Assembly: GCA_017935505.1 (NCBI GenBank) | Contig: JAGBHM010000014.1 | Coordinates: 310,001 to 374,000, forward strand | Length of the DNA: 64,000 bases | Direction of reading: 5' to 3' | From: Bacteroidales bacterium | Lineage (GTDB): Bacteria; Bacteroidota; Bacteroidia; Bacteroidales; UBA932 | Translations under genes and position numbers: made by a program | Part shown: positions 8,317 to 17,777 of the stretch, piece by piece | Numbering within the stretch: position 1 is the stretch's first letter | Layout of the letters: the number at the start of each line of letters is the position of its first letter | The notes under the pieces: model-generated | Told to the model about the DNA's origin: nothing | Databases searched by the model: none | What the model saw: the letters and a program-made list of their open reading frames with translations, nothing else

Positions 8317-11300
8317 CTATTTTGCGGCATCAATCTCTTCCAAAAGGGCTTTTACCGCTGCTTCGAGCTGCTCATCTCTTCCTTTAATGACCAGTTCCTT
8401 TGTGTTTTCAACATCAATGTCAGGGTTGAGCTGGCTGTTCTCGAGGTAGGTTCCGTCGGCCTGGCGGTATCCTACAATCGGAATACCGAATCTCAAGGTA
8501 GGATCCTGCATTGTCTCCCACGAAACTGTGGTCATTGTGCCTGGAACAGGTTTGCCCACAAGTTTGCCCATACCCTTATGTTTATATACCCATGGGGTGC
8601 CGTGGGCATTTGAGTAGTTGGCTTCACCTATAATCATAATTGAAGGTTTATTGTAGCGGCGGCTCGGCATATCACACGCATCCTTGCCTCTGACCTCCTG
8701 AGTGAGGTATTTTTTGCCACTGAACAATATCTCGATATCCTCGTGCAGACGTCCTCCTCCATTAAAACGGGTGTCAATCACTATACCGTCGCAATGGTTG
8801 TATCTGCCAAGTATGTCTGAGTATACATTTCTGAAACTTGCATCATTCATTCCCTCTATATGCACATATCCCAATCTGCCTCCCGACAATCTCTCAACCT
8901 CTTCAGCACACCATTTTATCCACCTCTTGTAGAGAAGTGTATTTACAGTGCCGTTTGAAACAGGTTTTACAACCTCTTCTACAATGGAACCGTCGGGTTT
9001 TTTGTAGGTTATCAGGGTGCGCTCTCCTGCTTTGTTGTTCAACAGCGGGTAGTAGTCCATTTCTTTAAGAATCTCAATGCCGTTGATTTTTGTGATAATG
9101 TCGCCTTTTGAGAGTTTTGAAGAGGCCTTGTCAAAAGGTCCCTGCTCAATGATCTCATCAACTTTAAGTCCGTCGTTTTTCCAGGTCAGATCGAAGAAGA
9201 GTCCAAGATTTGCGGTGGCATCATCACTGTTTTTTGCCTGCGGACTGTGGGTGCTGCCTGTATGTGATACATTCAGCTCTCCAAGCAACTCACTCAACAT
9301 CTCGGCAAAATCATAATTATTATTGATATGAGGCAGGAATTTCTGGTACTCGTCGCGGTACATCTCCCAATCCACACCATGCATGCCGGTGTTGTAGAAA
9401 CGTGCTTTTTCCTGTCTGTACACTCTGTCGAACATATATTCGCGTTCCGCAGCTTTGTCGAGAATCATCTCTGTACTTACATTTATTCTTTCAAGGTTTT
9501 TGCTGCCAGGTTTCATCTTCATTAATTTGCTGCCAAGCACAAACAGTGTTGACATATTCTTGTCCCAAACCAGATTGCCGCTTGCCGGACCTATTTTTAC
9601 AGGTGTACCCCTCTTAAGGTCGAGCTCCCACAGGTTCATGCCGCTCTCATAAGAGCATTCATAGTAGAGTTTGTTGCCCTCTTTGTCTATTGTTGCATAT
9701 CCCAGGTTTGAAGAGGTTGGGGTGAGGCGTATTATGCGGTCTTCGATATTGCGCAACTCCACAACAATATCAGCTTTCTTCGACTCTTTGCCATCATTTT
9801 TGGCAGTACTGTTACCATTGAGCTTCTCAACCTCTTTTGTCAGTTCTCTCTCCTCTTTTCCCATTTTGAACTTGTCATAGCTTTCACGGTTGAGGAATAT
9901 AATCATAACATCCTCCAATGAGCCCCATGATGCATGGCTTCTCATGCCAAAGCGCTCAGATGAGAAGAGGATTGCGTTTCCGTCGAGAACCCAGCGTGGT
10001 GAGCTGTCGGTATAGCCACTGTTTGTAAGATTGATAACAGGTTCGCCGCCGGTGGTCTTTACAATACCTATATCATTATAAGGATAGTGCTTGTTGCCGG
10101 TGTAGCTCAAAAGGAGCCATTTGCTGTCGGGTGACCATGAGAAGGTGATTCCACCTGTTGTGCTATAGTGCTGGCTGCCGTCGGTAATCTGCCTTATTTT
10201 GCCGGTTGCAAGATTCATGATCATGATCTTTTCGCGGTTCTCAACATAGGCAAGTTCTGTTCCGTCGGGTGAGAATTCTGGGGAACGTCTGTCTACATCA
10301 TTCTTTTTGAAAAGCGGTTTCTCTTCAATTAAAGTGGCGTTAGGGAAGTTGATATCCTCTTTGCGCACGAGTTCCGCTGTGAAGATGTTCCATTTTCCGT
10401 CCCTTTCCGATGCATATGCCAATTTGCGGCCGTCGGGTGAGAATGTAACATCAGCCTCCGATGCGGCAGTGTTGGTAATCTGCTTGGTTGTGTTGTAATT
10501 TGATGAAGTTACAAACAGCTCTCCTCTGTTTATGAATGCAATCTGTTTGCCGTCAGGTGAGATAGTGGCGCCAGAGCCGCCCGAAACAGATAATGTTGCC
10601 ATATTGCTTGCAGTGTTGTCTGCAATTGTCTCAACCTTTATCTTTACAGGGGCCTCATTTGCCCTCTTTACATAGATTCCACCATCATATCCATAGCAGA
10701 GAGTTCCATTATTTGAAACCGACAAAAATCTTACAGGATGAGTCTTGTGGTTGGTTATGCGGGTAATCTGGGCAGGATTGCTCAGAGGAAATGAGTATAC
10801 ATTGAAATTCCCCTCACGCTCGCTCAGATAATATATTGTGGAGCCGTCTGGAGAGGCGCATGGAAATCTGTCTTCACCCTCAAATGTTGTGAGTTTGGTA
10901 TGTTTTCCATTATTATAGAGCCAGATGTCTCTTGTTATGGATGAGGTGTGGTGTTTGCGCCAGATGTTTTCACCGCCTTTCTTGTCCTGGTATACAAATT
11001 TTTTGTCGGAGCCCAAGAATGAAACCTCCTCAGCAGGTGTTGCCAGAAGCTGTTCTGCTCTGCCGCCCTCTCTGGATACAGCATAGAGCTCTGTCATAGA
11101 GCTTTTTGGGAATAGAACACTTGAGGCAGGATCCTGTATCTTCGCACTGAATACAATCTTCTTTCCGTCCGGAGTGTAGCTCCATGGTGTTTCCGAAGCG
11201 GAGTGTGTAGTAATACGTTTTGGGTTTCCACCCTCTGCTGCAACTGTATAGATGTCAAAATTTCCATGACGGTCTGAGGCAAAAGCAATCTCTTTTCCGT

Positions 11301-11514
11301 CGGGCGACCAAATTGGAGAATAGTCATAGGCGGTGTTGGATGTCAGCTGACGGGCTCTTCCACCATTGCTGCTTACAACCCAGATGTCACCTTTATATGA
11401 AAATGTAATGCTGTTTCCATCGGGTGAGATAGAAGGGTATCTCATCCATAATGCTTCTGATGCAAATGCTGTAATCTGCATGCAGAGTAATAGTAAGGTA
11501 AAAAGGTTTTTCAT
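8317..11514 (-). CDS. Tricorn-like S41 protease with beta-propeller and PDZ domains
   Basis: 1065-residue exported protease related to archaeal tricorn. A signal peptide (cleavage near ITAFAS) is followed by two stretches of WD40/PD40-type propeller repeats built on SPDGKEIAFAS-like motifs (residues about 20-330 and 300-680), a helical C1-type region containing NVSHTG (the Ser-His pair), a PDZ domain (GLFFDLTWKNDGLKVDEI onward) and a C-terminal S41 domain with the nucleophile in NYSNAHG and the late Glu in LENSQLNPD. Tricorn peptidases degrade oligopeptides; the Bacteroidota versions act in the periplasm. The catalytic residues appear complete. It is monocistronic and convergent with the redox locus. 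Confidence 0.9.
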   Translation of the reverse strand: MKNLFTLLLLCMQITAFASEALWMRYPSISPDGNSITFSYKGDIWVVSSNGGRARQLTSNTAYDYSPIWSPDGKEIAFASDRHGNFDIYTVAAEGGNPKRITTHSASETPWSYTPDGKKIVFSAKIQDPASSVLFPKSSMTELYAVSREGGRAEQLLATPAEEVSFLGSDKKFVYQDKKGGENIWRKHHTSSITRDIWLYNNGKHTKLTTFEGEDRFPCASPDGSTIYYLSEREGNFNVYSFPLSNPAQITRITNHKTHPVRFLSVSNNGTLCYGYDGGIYVKRANEAPVKIKVETIADNTASNMATLSVSGGSGATISPDGKQIAFINRGELFVTSSNYNTTKQITNTAASEADVTFSPDGRKLAYASERDGKWNIFTAELVRKEDINFPNATLIEEKPLFKKNDVDRRSPEFSPDGTELAYVENREKIMIMNLATGKIRQITDGSQHYSTTGGITFSWSPDSKWLLLSYTGNKHYPYNDIGIVKTTGGEPVINLTNSGYTDSSPRWVLDGNAILFSSERFGMRSHASWGSLEDVMIIFLNRESYDKFKMGKEERELTKEVEKLNGNSTAKNDGKESKKADIVVELRNIEDRIIRLTPTSSNLGYATIDKEGNKLYYECSYESGMNLWELDLKRGTPVKIGPASGNLVWDKNMSTLFVLGSKLMKMKPGSKNLERINVSTEMILDKAAEREYMFDRVYRQEKARFYNTGMHGVDWEMYRDEYQKFLPHINNNYDFAEMLSELLGELNVSHTGSTHSPQAKNSDDATANLGLFFDLTWKNDGLKVDEIIEQGPFDKASSKLSKGDIITKINGIEILKEMDYYPLLNNKAGERTLITYKKPDGSIVEEVVKPVSNGTVNTLLYKRWIKWCAEEVERLSGGRLGYVHIEGMNDASFRNVYSDILGRYNHCDGIVIDTRFNGGGRLHEDIEILFSGKKYLTQEVRGKDACDMPSRRYNKPSIMIIGEANYSNAHGTPWVYKHKGMGKLVGKPVPGTMTTVSWETMQDPTLRFGIPIVGYRQADGTYLENSQLNPDIDVENTKELVIKGRDEQLEAAVKALLEEIDAAK

Positions 11515-11643
11515 AGCTTAATTATTGGGGTTTATTAAGTATATGCACAAATATACCAATAAGGATAAAAATATCTATGAAAATAATTTGTAATTTCGTG
11601 GCAGCAATGATAGAAAACATAATAAAAACTAAAACTTTAAACT

Positions 11644-12504
11644 ATGAGATTCGATGGAAGACGCAGAAGTTCCAATGTGGAGGACCGCAGAGGAATGAGT
11701 GCCGGTAAAAAAGGAGGCTTGGGCCTTGGTGGTGTTATTGTTGTAGGATTGCTTATGTGGATTTTTGGAGGCAATCCGCTTGACGCACTGAAATTTGCAA
11801 ATTCCGGATCAGTAACCGGTGGCGGTCAGGAGTATGTTGAAACAAAGGAAGATGCATATCTTATGGATTTCTCTGCTGCAGTATTGGCAGGAACAGAGGA
11901 TGTGTGGACAAAACTTTTCCAGCAGAACGGACTCACCTACAGGGCTCCAAAATTGGTGGTCTTCAATGGTGCCGTGCAATCGGCATGTGGTGGTGCAACT
12001 TCCCAGACAGGACCATTCTACTGCTCGGCAGATGAGACTGTATATATAGATTTGTCGTTCTTTAAGGAGATGGAGAAATCTTTGGGTGCAAAGGGTGACT
12101 TTGCATGGGCCTATGTGATTGCCCATGAGGTTGGACACCATGTACAGCATCTTTTGGGAGTGCTCGACAAAGTGCATTCGGCACAGCAGAGTGCAGGCTC
12201 CCAGAAGGAGGCTAACAGATTGAGTGTGAGACTGGAATTGCAGGCCGACTTCTATGCCGGAATATGGGCATACTACGACAACAAACGCTTTGGATCATTG
12301 GAAGATGGCGATATTGAAGAGGGCCTCAATGCAGCAACAGCCATTGGTGATGACCGCCTGCAGAAACAGGCACAGGGCTATGCCGTTCCAGATTCATTCA
12401 ACCACGGAACCTCAGACCAGCGCATGAGATGGCTCAAGAAGGGCCTCACTACCGGCGACCTCTCATTGGGTGATTCATTCTCTGTAGATTACAACAGATT
12501 GTAG
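11644..12504 (+). CDS. ypfJ: YpfJ-type neutral zinc metallopeptidase (PF04228)
   Basis: 286 residues. A basic N-terminus (MRFDGRRRSSNVEDRRG) is followed by one membrane helix (about residues 27-41, GGVIVVGLLMWIFGG), then the peptidase domain with the zinc motif HEVGHHVQ, the family segment ACGGATSQTGPFYCSADETVYIDL (given here in parts: ACGG, GPFYC, VYIDL), a downstream ELQADFYAG Glu ligand and the closing SDQRMRWLKKG. The family is a single-pass membrane protease of unknown substrate. It stands alone between two minus-strand genes and ends in a strong hairpin. Confidence 0.9.
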   Translation: MRFDGRRRSSNVEDRRGMSAGKKGGLGLGGVIVVGLLMWIFGGNPLDALKFANSGSVTGGGQEYVETKEDAYLMDFSAAVLAGTEDVWTKLFQQNGLTYRAPKLVVFNGAVQSACGGATSQTGPFYCSADETVYIDLSFFKEMEKSLGAKGDFAWAYVIAHEVGHHVQHLLGVLDKVHSAQQSAGSQKEANRLSVRLELQADFYAGIWAYYDNKRFGSLEDGDIEEGLNAATAIGDDRLQKQAQGYAVPDSFNHGTSDQRMRWLKKGLTTGDLSLGDSFSVDYNRL

Positions 12505-12526
12505 ATTTTTCAGATACCTTATAAAC

Positions 12527-12562
12527 AGAAGGAGCGGCTTAAATGGCCGCTCCTTCTTTATT
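12527..12562 (+). terminator. Strong terminator between ypfJ and dnaK
   Basis: A perfect 12-base-pair stem (12527-12538 with 12546-12557) around a seven-base loop, followed by a T-rich tail. It lies between convergent genes; the tail favours the plus strand. Confidence 0.8.
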
Positions 12563-12580
12563 TATTGCTGAAGATGGTTG

Positions 12581-14509
12581 TTATTTCACTTCCTCGAAAT
12601 CTACATCTGTAACTTCGCCATCCTGTTTGCCACCGTTGGCATTACCGCCTTGTGCACCGCCGTTAGCTGCTCCCTGAGCACCTGCTCCAGGATTTGCCTG
12701 AGCGCCTGCTGCTGCCTGCATGTCGGCAGAAGCTGCATGCCATGCGTTGTTGAGCTCTTCCATAAGTTTGTCGAGTTCTGCCACATTGCCGGCTTTATGA
12801 GCCTCTTTCAATTTGTTTGTAGCAGCCTCAATTGCAGACTTCTTGTCGGCAGAGATCTTGTCGCCATACTCTTTAAGGTTCTTCTCAGAAGCAAATACCT
12901 GAGCATCTGCAGCGTTCAATTTGTCAACTCTCTCACGCTCCTCTTTGTCTTTGGCCTCATTTGCTTTGGCCTCATCCCTCATTCTTTTGATCTCCTCCTC
13001 AGAAAGTCCTGAAGATGCCTCAATTCTGATCTTCTGCTCTTTACCTGTTGATTTGTCTTTTGCAGAAACATTCAAAATACCGTTTGCATCGATATCGAAA
13101 GTAACTTCAATTTGAGGTACACCTCTTGGGGCAGGAGTGATGCCGTCCAAGTGGAAACGGCCGATAGTCTTGTTATCTCTTGCCATAGGTCTCTCACCCT
13201 GGAGTACATGTATCTCAACAGATGGCTGGTTGTCTGAAGCAGTTGAGAATACCTCCGACTTGCGGGTAGGAATTGTTGTATTTGCCTCGATAAGTTTGGT
13301 AAATACTCCGCCGTAAGTCTCGATACCCAATGAAAGTGGGGTAACATCGAGGAGCAATACATCCTTTACATCACCTGCAAGGACACCACCCTGGATAGAT
13401 GCACCGATAGCAACAACCTCATCAGGGTTAACGCTCTTGTTAGGCTCTTTTCCAAAGAACTTCTTCACAATCTCCTGGATTGCAGGGATACGTGTTGAAC
13501 CTCCAACCAAAAGAACTTCGTTGATATCTGAAGCAGAAAGGCCTGCATCCTGAAGAGCTTTGCGGCAAGGCTCAATTGTACGCTGGATCAAAGAGTCGCA
13601 CAATGCCTCAAATTTTGCACGGGTAAGAGTCTTTACCAAGTGTTTTGGAACACCGTCAACAGGCATGATGTAAGGGAGGTTGATCTCAGTTGTAGTCTGG
13701 CTTGAAAGCTCAATTTTTGCCTTCTCGGCAGCCTCTTTCAATCTCTGAAGAGCCATAGGGTCTTTAGAAAGATCAATTCCGCCATTGTCATTCTTGAACT
13801 CCTGAACCAACCACTCGATTATTGCATGGTCAAAGTCATCACCACCGAGGTGAGTGTCACCATTTGTAGATTTTACCTCAAATACACCGTCGCCCAACTC
13901 AAGGATAGAGATATCAAATGTACCGCCACCAAGGTCGAATACTGCAACTTTTGCCTCCTGGGTCTTTTTGTCGAGACCATAAGCCAAAGCAGCTGCTGTA
14001 GGCTCATTTATAATACGTCTCACTTTAAGGCCTGCAATTTCTCCAGCCTCTTTTGTAGCCTGACGCTGAGAGTCGTTGAAGTATGCGGGAACTGTAATTA
14101 CAGCCTCTGTAACCTCTTGTCCGAGATAATCCTCAGCAGTTTTCTTCATCTTCTGAAGTATCATTGCCGAGATCTCCTGTGGAGAATACAATCTTCCGTT
14201 GATATCTATTCTAGGAGTATTGTTGTCACCTTTGACAACTTTATAAGGAACTCTTGAAATTTCGTTTTCAACCTGGCTGTAAGACTCACCCATGAATCTC
14301 TTTATAGAGAAGATAGTGTTTGTAGGGTTTGTAATAGCCTGTCTTTTTGCAGGATCGCCAACTTTTCTCTCACCACTTTCGGTAAATGCAACAACTGAAG
14401 GGGTAGTTCTTTTACCTTCGCTGTTAATGATAACTGCGGGCTCGTTACCTTCCATTACGGCAACGCAACTGTTAGTTGTACCCAAGTCAATACCAATAAT
14501 TTTTCCCAT
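12581..14509 (-). CDS. dnaK: Molecular chaperone DnaK (Hsp70)
   Basis: 642-residue Hsp70 that folds client proteins in an ATP cycle with DnaJ and GrpE, both encoded later in this window. The ATPase domain opens with [17 protein letters not shown], includes [15 protein letters not shown] and ends near [14 protein letters not shown]; the substrate domain follows, with the helical lid and a Gly/Ala/Asn-rich tail ending in TDVDFEEVK, the acidic end typical of DnaK. Full length. It is transcribed alone and away from panB, with no CIRCE operator upstream; a different set of repeats lies there (14598-14637). Confidence 0.98.
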   Translation of the reverse strand: MGKIIGIDLGTTNSCVAVMEGNEPAVIINSEGKRTTPSVVAFTESGERKVGDPAKRQAITNPTNTIFSIKRFMGESYSQVENEISRVPYKVVKGDNNTPRIDINGRLYSPQEISAMILQKMKKTAEDYLGQEVTEAVITVPAYFNDSQRQATKEAGEIAGLKVRRIINEPTAAALAYGLDKKTQEAKVAVFDLGGGTFDISILELGDGVFEVKSTNGDTHLGGDDFDHAIIEWLVQEFKNDNGGIDLSKDPMALQRLKEAAEKAKIELSSQTTTEINLPYIMPVDGVPKHLVKTLTRAKFEALCDSLIQRTIEPCRKALQDAGLSASDINEVLLVGGSTRIPAIQEIVKKFFGKEPNKSVNPDEVVAIGASIQGGVLAGDVKDVLLLDVTPLSLGIETYGGVFTKLIEANTTIPTRKSEVFSTASDNQPSVEIHVLQGERPMARDNKTIGRFHLDGITPAPRGVPQIEVTFDIDANGILNVSAKDKSTGKEQKIRIEASSGLSEEEIKRMRDEAKANEAKDKEERERVDKLNAADAQVFASEKNLKEYGDKISADKKSAIEAATNKLKEAHKAGNVAELDKLMEELNNAWHAASADMQAAAGAQANPGAGAQGAANGGAQGGNANGGKQDGEVTDVDFEEVK

Positions 14510-14597
14510 AATCTTTGTTATTTTTTTATTTATTATTTTCTAGTTTGTGTCCCGACAGCTTTTTTATATGCTCTGTCGCGCCGACGCTTTCAGTTAT

Positions 14598-14637
14598 CGC
14601 CAAGATTGTGCCAAAAAACAAAACTGACATAGTGGCA
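14598..14637 (-). promoter_or_regulatory. Candidate sigma-54-like promoter and TGNCA operator of dnaK
   Basis: Read toward dnaK, this segment carries TGCCA-CTA-TGTCA (14637 to 14625), an 11-base T-rich spacer, then TTGGCACAATCTTGGCG (14614 to 14598). The last element has GG and GC separated by exactly ten bases, as in the -24/-12 promoter of sigma-54. A TGACA-AAT-TGTCG motif with the same spacing lies before grpE at 21386-21398. The sequence is seen; the assignment to sigma-54 or a heat-shock regulator is inference. Confidence 0.45.
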
Positions 14638-14669
14638 GAAAATTGTCGGGAAAAGCATATATCCAATCA

Positions 14670-14701
14670 TTTGCTTATATCATAATAAAGTGTTTTCTTT
14701 G
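14670..14701 (+). promoter_or_regulatory. Probable Bacteroidota-type promoter of panB
   Basis: TTTG at 14670-14673, a 20-base spacer and TTTCTTTG at 14694-14701, close to the TTTG / TAnnTTTG consensus. The panB start follows 35 bases later. Confidence 0.5.
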
Positions 14702-14736
14702 CCGGAAATTAAAGATTATTCCAAAAAACAACTGAT

Positions 14737-15552
14737 ATGTCAACCGGTAGTTCAACACGAGTTATAACAACTCATAAATTGTTGGAAATGAAGCAGCGTG
14801 GAGAAAAAATCTCTATGCTTACAGCTTATGATTATACATCTGCCAGGATTGTAGACCAGGCAGGAATAGATATTATATTGGTGGGTGATTCTGCCGCAAA
14901 TGTCATGGCAGGACATGAAACGACACTGCCTATAACCATCGATCAGATGATTTACCATGCACAAAGTGTCATGCGTGCCGTAAAAAATCCGCTGGTTGTT
15001 GTGGATATGCCGTTCGGAACCTATCAGGGTAACCCTAAAGAGGCGGTAAGAAGTGCAATCAGAATAATGAAGGAGTCTGAGGCAGATGCTGTAAAGATGG
15101 AGGGTGGTGCAGAGATTATGGAGTCTGTTGAGAGGATTCTCTCTACCGGTATTCCTGTAATGGGTCACCTTGGTCTCACTCCTCAGTCAATTCACAAATT
15201 CGGAACCTACGCTGTCAGAGCCAAAGAGGAGGCTGAAGCAAACAAACTCATTGAGGATGCCATAGCTCTTGAGAAGGCAGGATGTTTTGCGATAGTTCTG
15301 GAGAAGATACCTGCAGCATTGGCTAAGAGGGTTTCTGAGCAGCTGTCGATTCCTACAATAGGTATTGGTGCCGGCAAATGGTGCGACGGACAGGTTCTTG
15401 TAATGCACGATATGCTTGGCCTCAACAATACTTTTTCACCACGTTTCTTGCGCAGATACGGCAATATGTATGAAGAGTACCTCAAGGCATTCCAGAATTA
15501 TGTTGCTGATGTGAAGAGCGGTGATTTTCCAAATGAGTCTGAACAATATTGA
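14737..15552 (+). CDS. panB: 3-methyl-2-oxobutanoate hydroxymethyltransferase
   Basis: 271-residue PanB, first step of pantothenate synthesis: transfers a one-carbon unit from methylene-tetrahydrofolate to ketoisovalerate, making ketopantoate. Signature segments in order: [37 protein letters not shown] (Mg-binding Asp), [11 protein letters not shown] (second Asp), [16 protein letters not shown], and [21 protein letters not shown] near the end (here split as IGIGAG and VLVMHDMLG). Length is normal. No other pan gene is in the window. The downstream pseudouridine synthase starts 22 bases later and may be co-transcribed. Confidence 0.96.
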   Translation: MSTGSSTRVITTHKLLEMKQRGEKISMLTAYDYTSARIVDQAGIDIILVGDSAANVMAGHETTLPITIDQMIYHAQSVMRAVKNPLVVVDMPFGTYQGNPKEAVRSAIRIMKESEADAVKMEGGAEIMESVERILSTGIPVMGHLGLTPQSIHKFGTYAVRAKEEAEANKLIEDAIALEKAGCFAIVLEKIPAALAKRVSEQLSIPTIGIGAGKWCDGQVLVMHDMLGLNNTFSPRFLRRYGNMYEEYLKAFQNYVADVKSGDFPNESEQY

Positions 15553-15574
15553 TTCTGTTGTGTATTGATAGCAT

Positions 15575-16333
15575 ATGCAAGAGAGCGGCAATACACATAT
15601 GGAGGGTGCATCCCAGTTTTACAGGAATATTCCGGCCCAGGAGTTCAAGGATATAGCAGACCGTATATTGTATGAAGACAATCATCTGCTCATATTCAAC
15701 AAACGCTCTGGAGAGATAGTGCAGGCCGATAAAACGCAGGATGAATGTCTCGGCGAAAAGCTCAAGGCCTTTATAGCCAAGCGCGACAGCAAGCCTGGGG
15801 CAGTGTTCCTTGGTGTTGTGCACCGTCTCGACCGCCCTGTAAGCGGTGCAGTAATCTTTGCAAAGAGCTCAAAGGCGCTGGAGCGTCTCAATAAGGCTTT
15901 CCGCGAAGGACAGATGCACAAGACATACTGGGCGTTGGTATGTGCAAAGCCAAATCCTGTTGAAGCAGAGCTCAAACACTATCTTACACGCAACGAGAAA
16001 CAGAACAAGACCTACGCATGGCCTGCCCCTAAAAATGGGGCGAAAGAGGCCCGTCTCAAATACAAACTTATTAAGGAGACCGACAGATATTTCCTTCTGG
16101 AGGTGCTGTTGTATACCGGTCGGCATCATCAAATAAGGTGTCAGCTCTCAACCGTGGGATGTGTAATAAAAGGTGATTTGAAGTATGGTGCGCCCCGTTC
16201 CAATCCCGACGGAAGCATCTGTCTTCACTCCCGTACAATACAGTTTACCCATCCTGTAAAGAAGGAGCAGATGACAATTGTTGCACCTGTGGTGTCGGAT
16301 CTGTTCAGAAAGTGCCTTGGAGGGGCCTGCTGA
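15575..16333 (+). CDS. RluA-family RNA pseudouridine synthase
   Basis: 252 residues. Converts uridine to pseudouridine in rRNA or tRNA. The catalytic motif HRLDRPVSG carries the nucleophilic Asp; LLYTGRHHQIRCQLS and GDLKYGAP are the later family motifs. There is no N-terminal S4 domain, so it is a short RluA-type enzyme; which RNA it modifies cannot be told. A second ATG eight codons in (15599) could be the true start. The stop codon at 16331-16333 lies inside the first unit of a 19-base tandem repeat, so the last two residues may be recently altered. Confidence 0.88.
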   Translation: MQESGNTHMEGASQFYRNIPAQEFKDIADRILYEDNHLLIFNKRSGEIVQADKTQDECLGEKLKAFIAKRDSKPGAVFLGVVHRLDRPVSGAVIFAKSSKALERLNKAFREGQMHKTYWALVCAKPNPVEAELKHYLTRNEKQNKTYAWPAPKNGAKEARLKYKLIKETDRYFLLEVLLYTGRHHQIRCQLSTVGCVIKGDLKYGAPRSNPDGSICLHSRTIQFTHPVKKEQMTIVAPVVSDLFRKCLGGAC

Positions 16334-16421
16334 GCTCCGAGAGAACTGCTGATCTCCGAGAGAACTGCTGAGCTCTGAGAGAACTGCGGAGATTTGAGAG
16401 AACTGCGGAGATTCGGAGAAG
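16327..16421. repeat. Five tandem copies of a 19-base unit
   Basis: Units begin at 16327, 16346, 16365, 16384 and 16403. The first three differ by single bases (CTGCTGAGCTCCGAGAGAA type), the fourth and fifth drift (CTGCGGAGATTTGAGAGAA). The array starts within the last codons of the pseudouridine synthase and fills most of the gap to nadD. No spacers, so not CRISPR. Confidence 0.9.
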
Positions 16422-16507
16422 CCGGCAGAAGTTCAGATGAGTCTGCTGAGTTTTTTGGGAAACATGCGTAGATATTACCGTACTCTGAAGAGGCCTTTGG
16501 ATTGCAA

Positions 16508-17059
16508 TCAATATCTCAGGTGACTGGCCTCTTTTCCCTCGTTTTCCAGATTGCGGATTTGGGTAGAAGATACATCTATTTGCGGAGCATCAACAAAGAT
16601 CGCTCCGTATTTTTTACATAAAGCATCAGTATCAAACCCTTTTCGCGGATATACCAGAACCGGATATTTTTCAACTATCTCCAGCCCTTTGTACCATTTT
16701 TCAATTATGGCAATATTGTCGCCACCCATAAGAAGGGCAAATTTTTTGTCGGGAAAGAGCTCTTTGAGCCTCTCTAATGTGTTATATGTATAGAGCGGTG
16801 GCTGCAGGTTGAACTCAATATCGGTGGCAGAGATTTTTATTGGAGTCTCCTTCTGCAGCTTCTCCACAACCCTCTGGAGATCATTCCAACGCATAGTGGC
16901 ATCCTGCAGGCAGTTGCTCTCTTTGAGCGGATTTTTTGGACTCAGAACAAAACACAGCTCATCAACCCACGGCAACTCTGCCACAAATTTTGCAATTGCA
17001 GCGTGCCCTATATGAAAAGGGTTGAATGACCCGAAATAGAGGACTGTAATGTTGTTCAT
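16508..17059 (-). CDS. nadD: Nicotinate-nucleotide adenylyltransferase
   Basis: 183-residue NadD, which adenylates nicotinate mononucleotide in NAD synthesis. The nucleotidyltransferase signature is at the N-terminus (LYFGSFNPFHIGHAAIA, the GxFxPxHxGH motif), MGGDNIAIIEKW is the middle family motif, and VDAPQIDVSSTQIR is the C-terminal ISSTxIR motif. Normal length. It starts 16 bases after guanylate kinase in the same direction, a gmk-nadD order that recurs in Bacteroidota. Confidence 0.94.
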   Translation of the reverse strand: MNNITVLYFGSFNPFHIGHAAIAKFVAELPWVDELCFVLSPKNPLKESNCLQDATMRWNDLQRVVEKLQKETPIKISATDIEFNLQPPLYTYNTLERLKELFPDKKFALLMGGDNIAIIEKWYKGLEIVEKYPVLVYPRKGFDTDALCKKYGAIFVDAPQIDVSSTQIRNLENEGKEASHLRY

Positions 17060-17075
17060 CTTATCTCAATAAAGC

Positions 17076-17642
17076 TTATCTCGATGCAAACTCTTCAACA
17101 ATCTTCTCTGCAGTTGCCAAAGCCTCTTCCAGGGAGTCATTTACCAGAACAACATCAAATTTGTCTGAATATGTGAGCTCCTCTTCCGCTTTTGCCACGC
17201 GTCTTTCAATTGCCTCCATTGAGTCGGTACCACGACCTATGAGCCTTTTGCGCAGCTCCTCTATTGAAGGCGGCTGGATAAATACAGCAAGGGCATTTGA
17301 TGAGTAGAGCTTCTTGAGGTTCACACCACCTTTAACATCAATATCAAAAATTATGATATTGCCCTTCTCCCATATCCTCTGCACTTCGCTTCTGAGGGTG
17401 CCATAATATGATCCGGCATACACCTCTTCATACTCAACAAATTCGCCGTTGGCTATCTTGCGCTCAAACTGGTCTGTGGAGAAAAAGTAATAATCCTTCC
17501 CATCAACCTCCTCACCGCGCGGCTGGCGGCTTGTTGCAGATACCGAAAACTCCAGAAACTGGTATTTCTTTAACAAATGACCTACAATTGTACTTTTTCC
17601 TGCACCCGACGGAGCTGAGAATATTATTACCTTCTTATCCAT
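17076..17642 (-). CDS. gmk: Guanylate kinase
   Basis: 188 residues; phosphorylates GMP to GDP. P-loop SAPSGAGKSTIV at the N-terminus, the GMP-binding segment SVSATSRQPRGEEVDGKDYY (SxTTR-like plus GxDY), EYEEVYAGSYYGTL and the late lid region LIGRGTDSMEAIERR. Full length and well conserved. First gene of the gmk-nadD unit; a consensus -7 box lies 25 bases upstream of the start. Confidence 0.97.
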   Translation of the reverse strand: MDKKVIIFSAPSGAGKSTIVGHLLKKYQFLEFSVSATSRQPRGEEVDGKDYYFFSTDQFERKIANGEFVEYEEVYAGSYYGTLRSEVQRIWEKGNIIIFDIDVKGGVNLKKLYSSNALAVFIQPPSIEELRKRLIGRGTDSMEAIERRVAKAEEELTYSDKFDVVLVNDSLEEALATAEKIVEEFASR

Positions 17643-17666
17643 TCCTATAATATATTATTGAGTGTG

Positions 17667-17674
17667 CAAAGATA
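17667..17674 (-). promoter_or_regulatory. -7 promoter element of gmk
   Basis: TATCTTTG on the minus strand, exact match to the Bacteroidota TAnnTTTG element, 25 bases before the gmk ATG. No clear TTTG at -33. It sits back to back with the aldolase -7 box. Confidence 0.5.
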
Positions 17675-17696
17675 GGCAAAAATGAAAAATATTTTA

Positions 17697-17704
17697 TACT
17701 TTTG
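17697..17704 (+). promoter_or_regulatory. -7 promoter element of class II aldolase gene
   Basis: TACTTTTG, an exact TAnnTTTG match, 73 bases before the aldolase ATG. The implied leader of about 65 bases shows no obvious structure. Confidence 0.55.
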
Positions 17705-17777
17705 CGGCGCATTCATTAATGAAGGATGAGGCTTTATTTTTGAATAGAAGAATAGTTTTATATAAAATTTTGGTTAA

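Noticed and set aside
12578..13012. 144-residue open frame on the plus strand inside dnaK
   Set aside because: Reverse shadow of dnaK's 3' end; dnaK is unambiguous.
14510..14736. CIRCE/HrcA operator upstream of dnaK
   Set aside because: The TTAGCACTC-N9-GAGTGCTAA pattern is not present; the repeats there are of the TGNCA type.
16327..16421. Tandem repeat considered as CRISPR
   Set aside because: Units abut with no spacers, and no cas genes are present.
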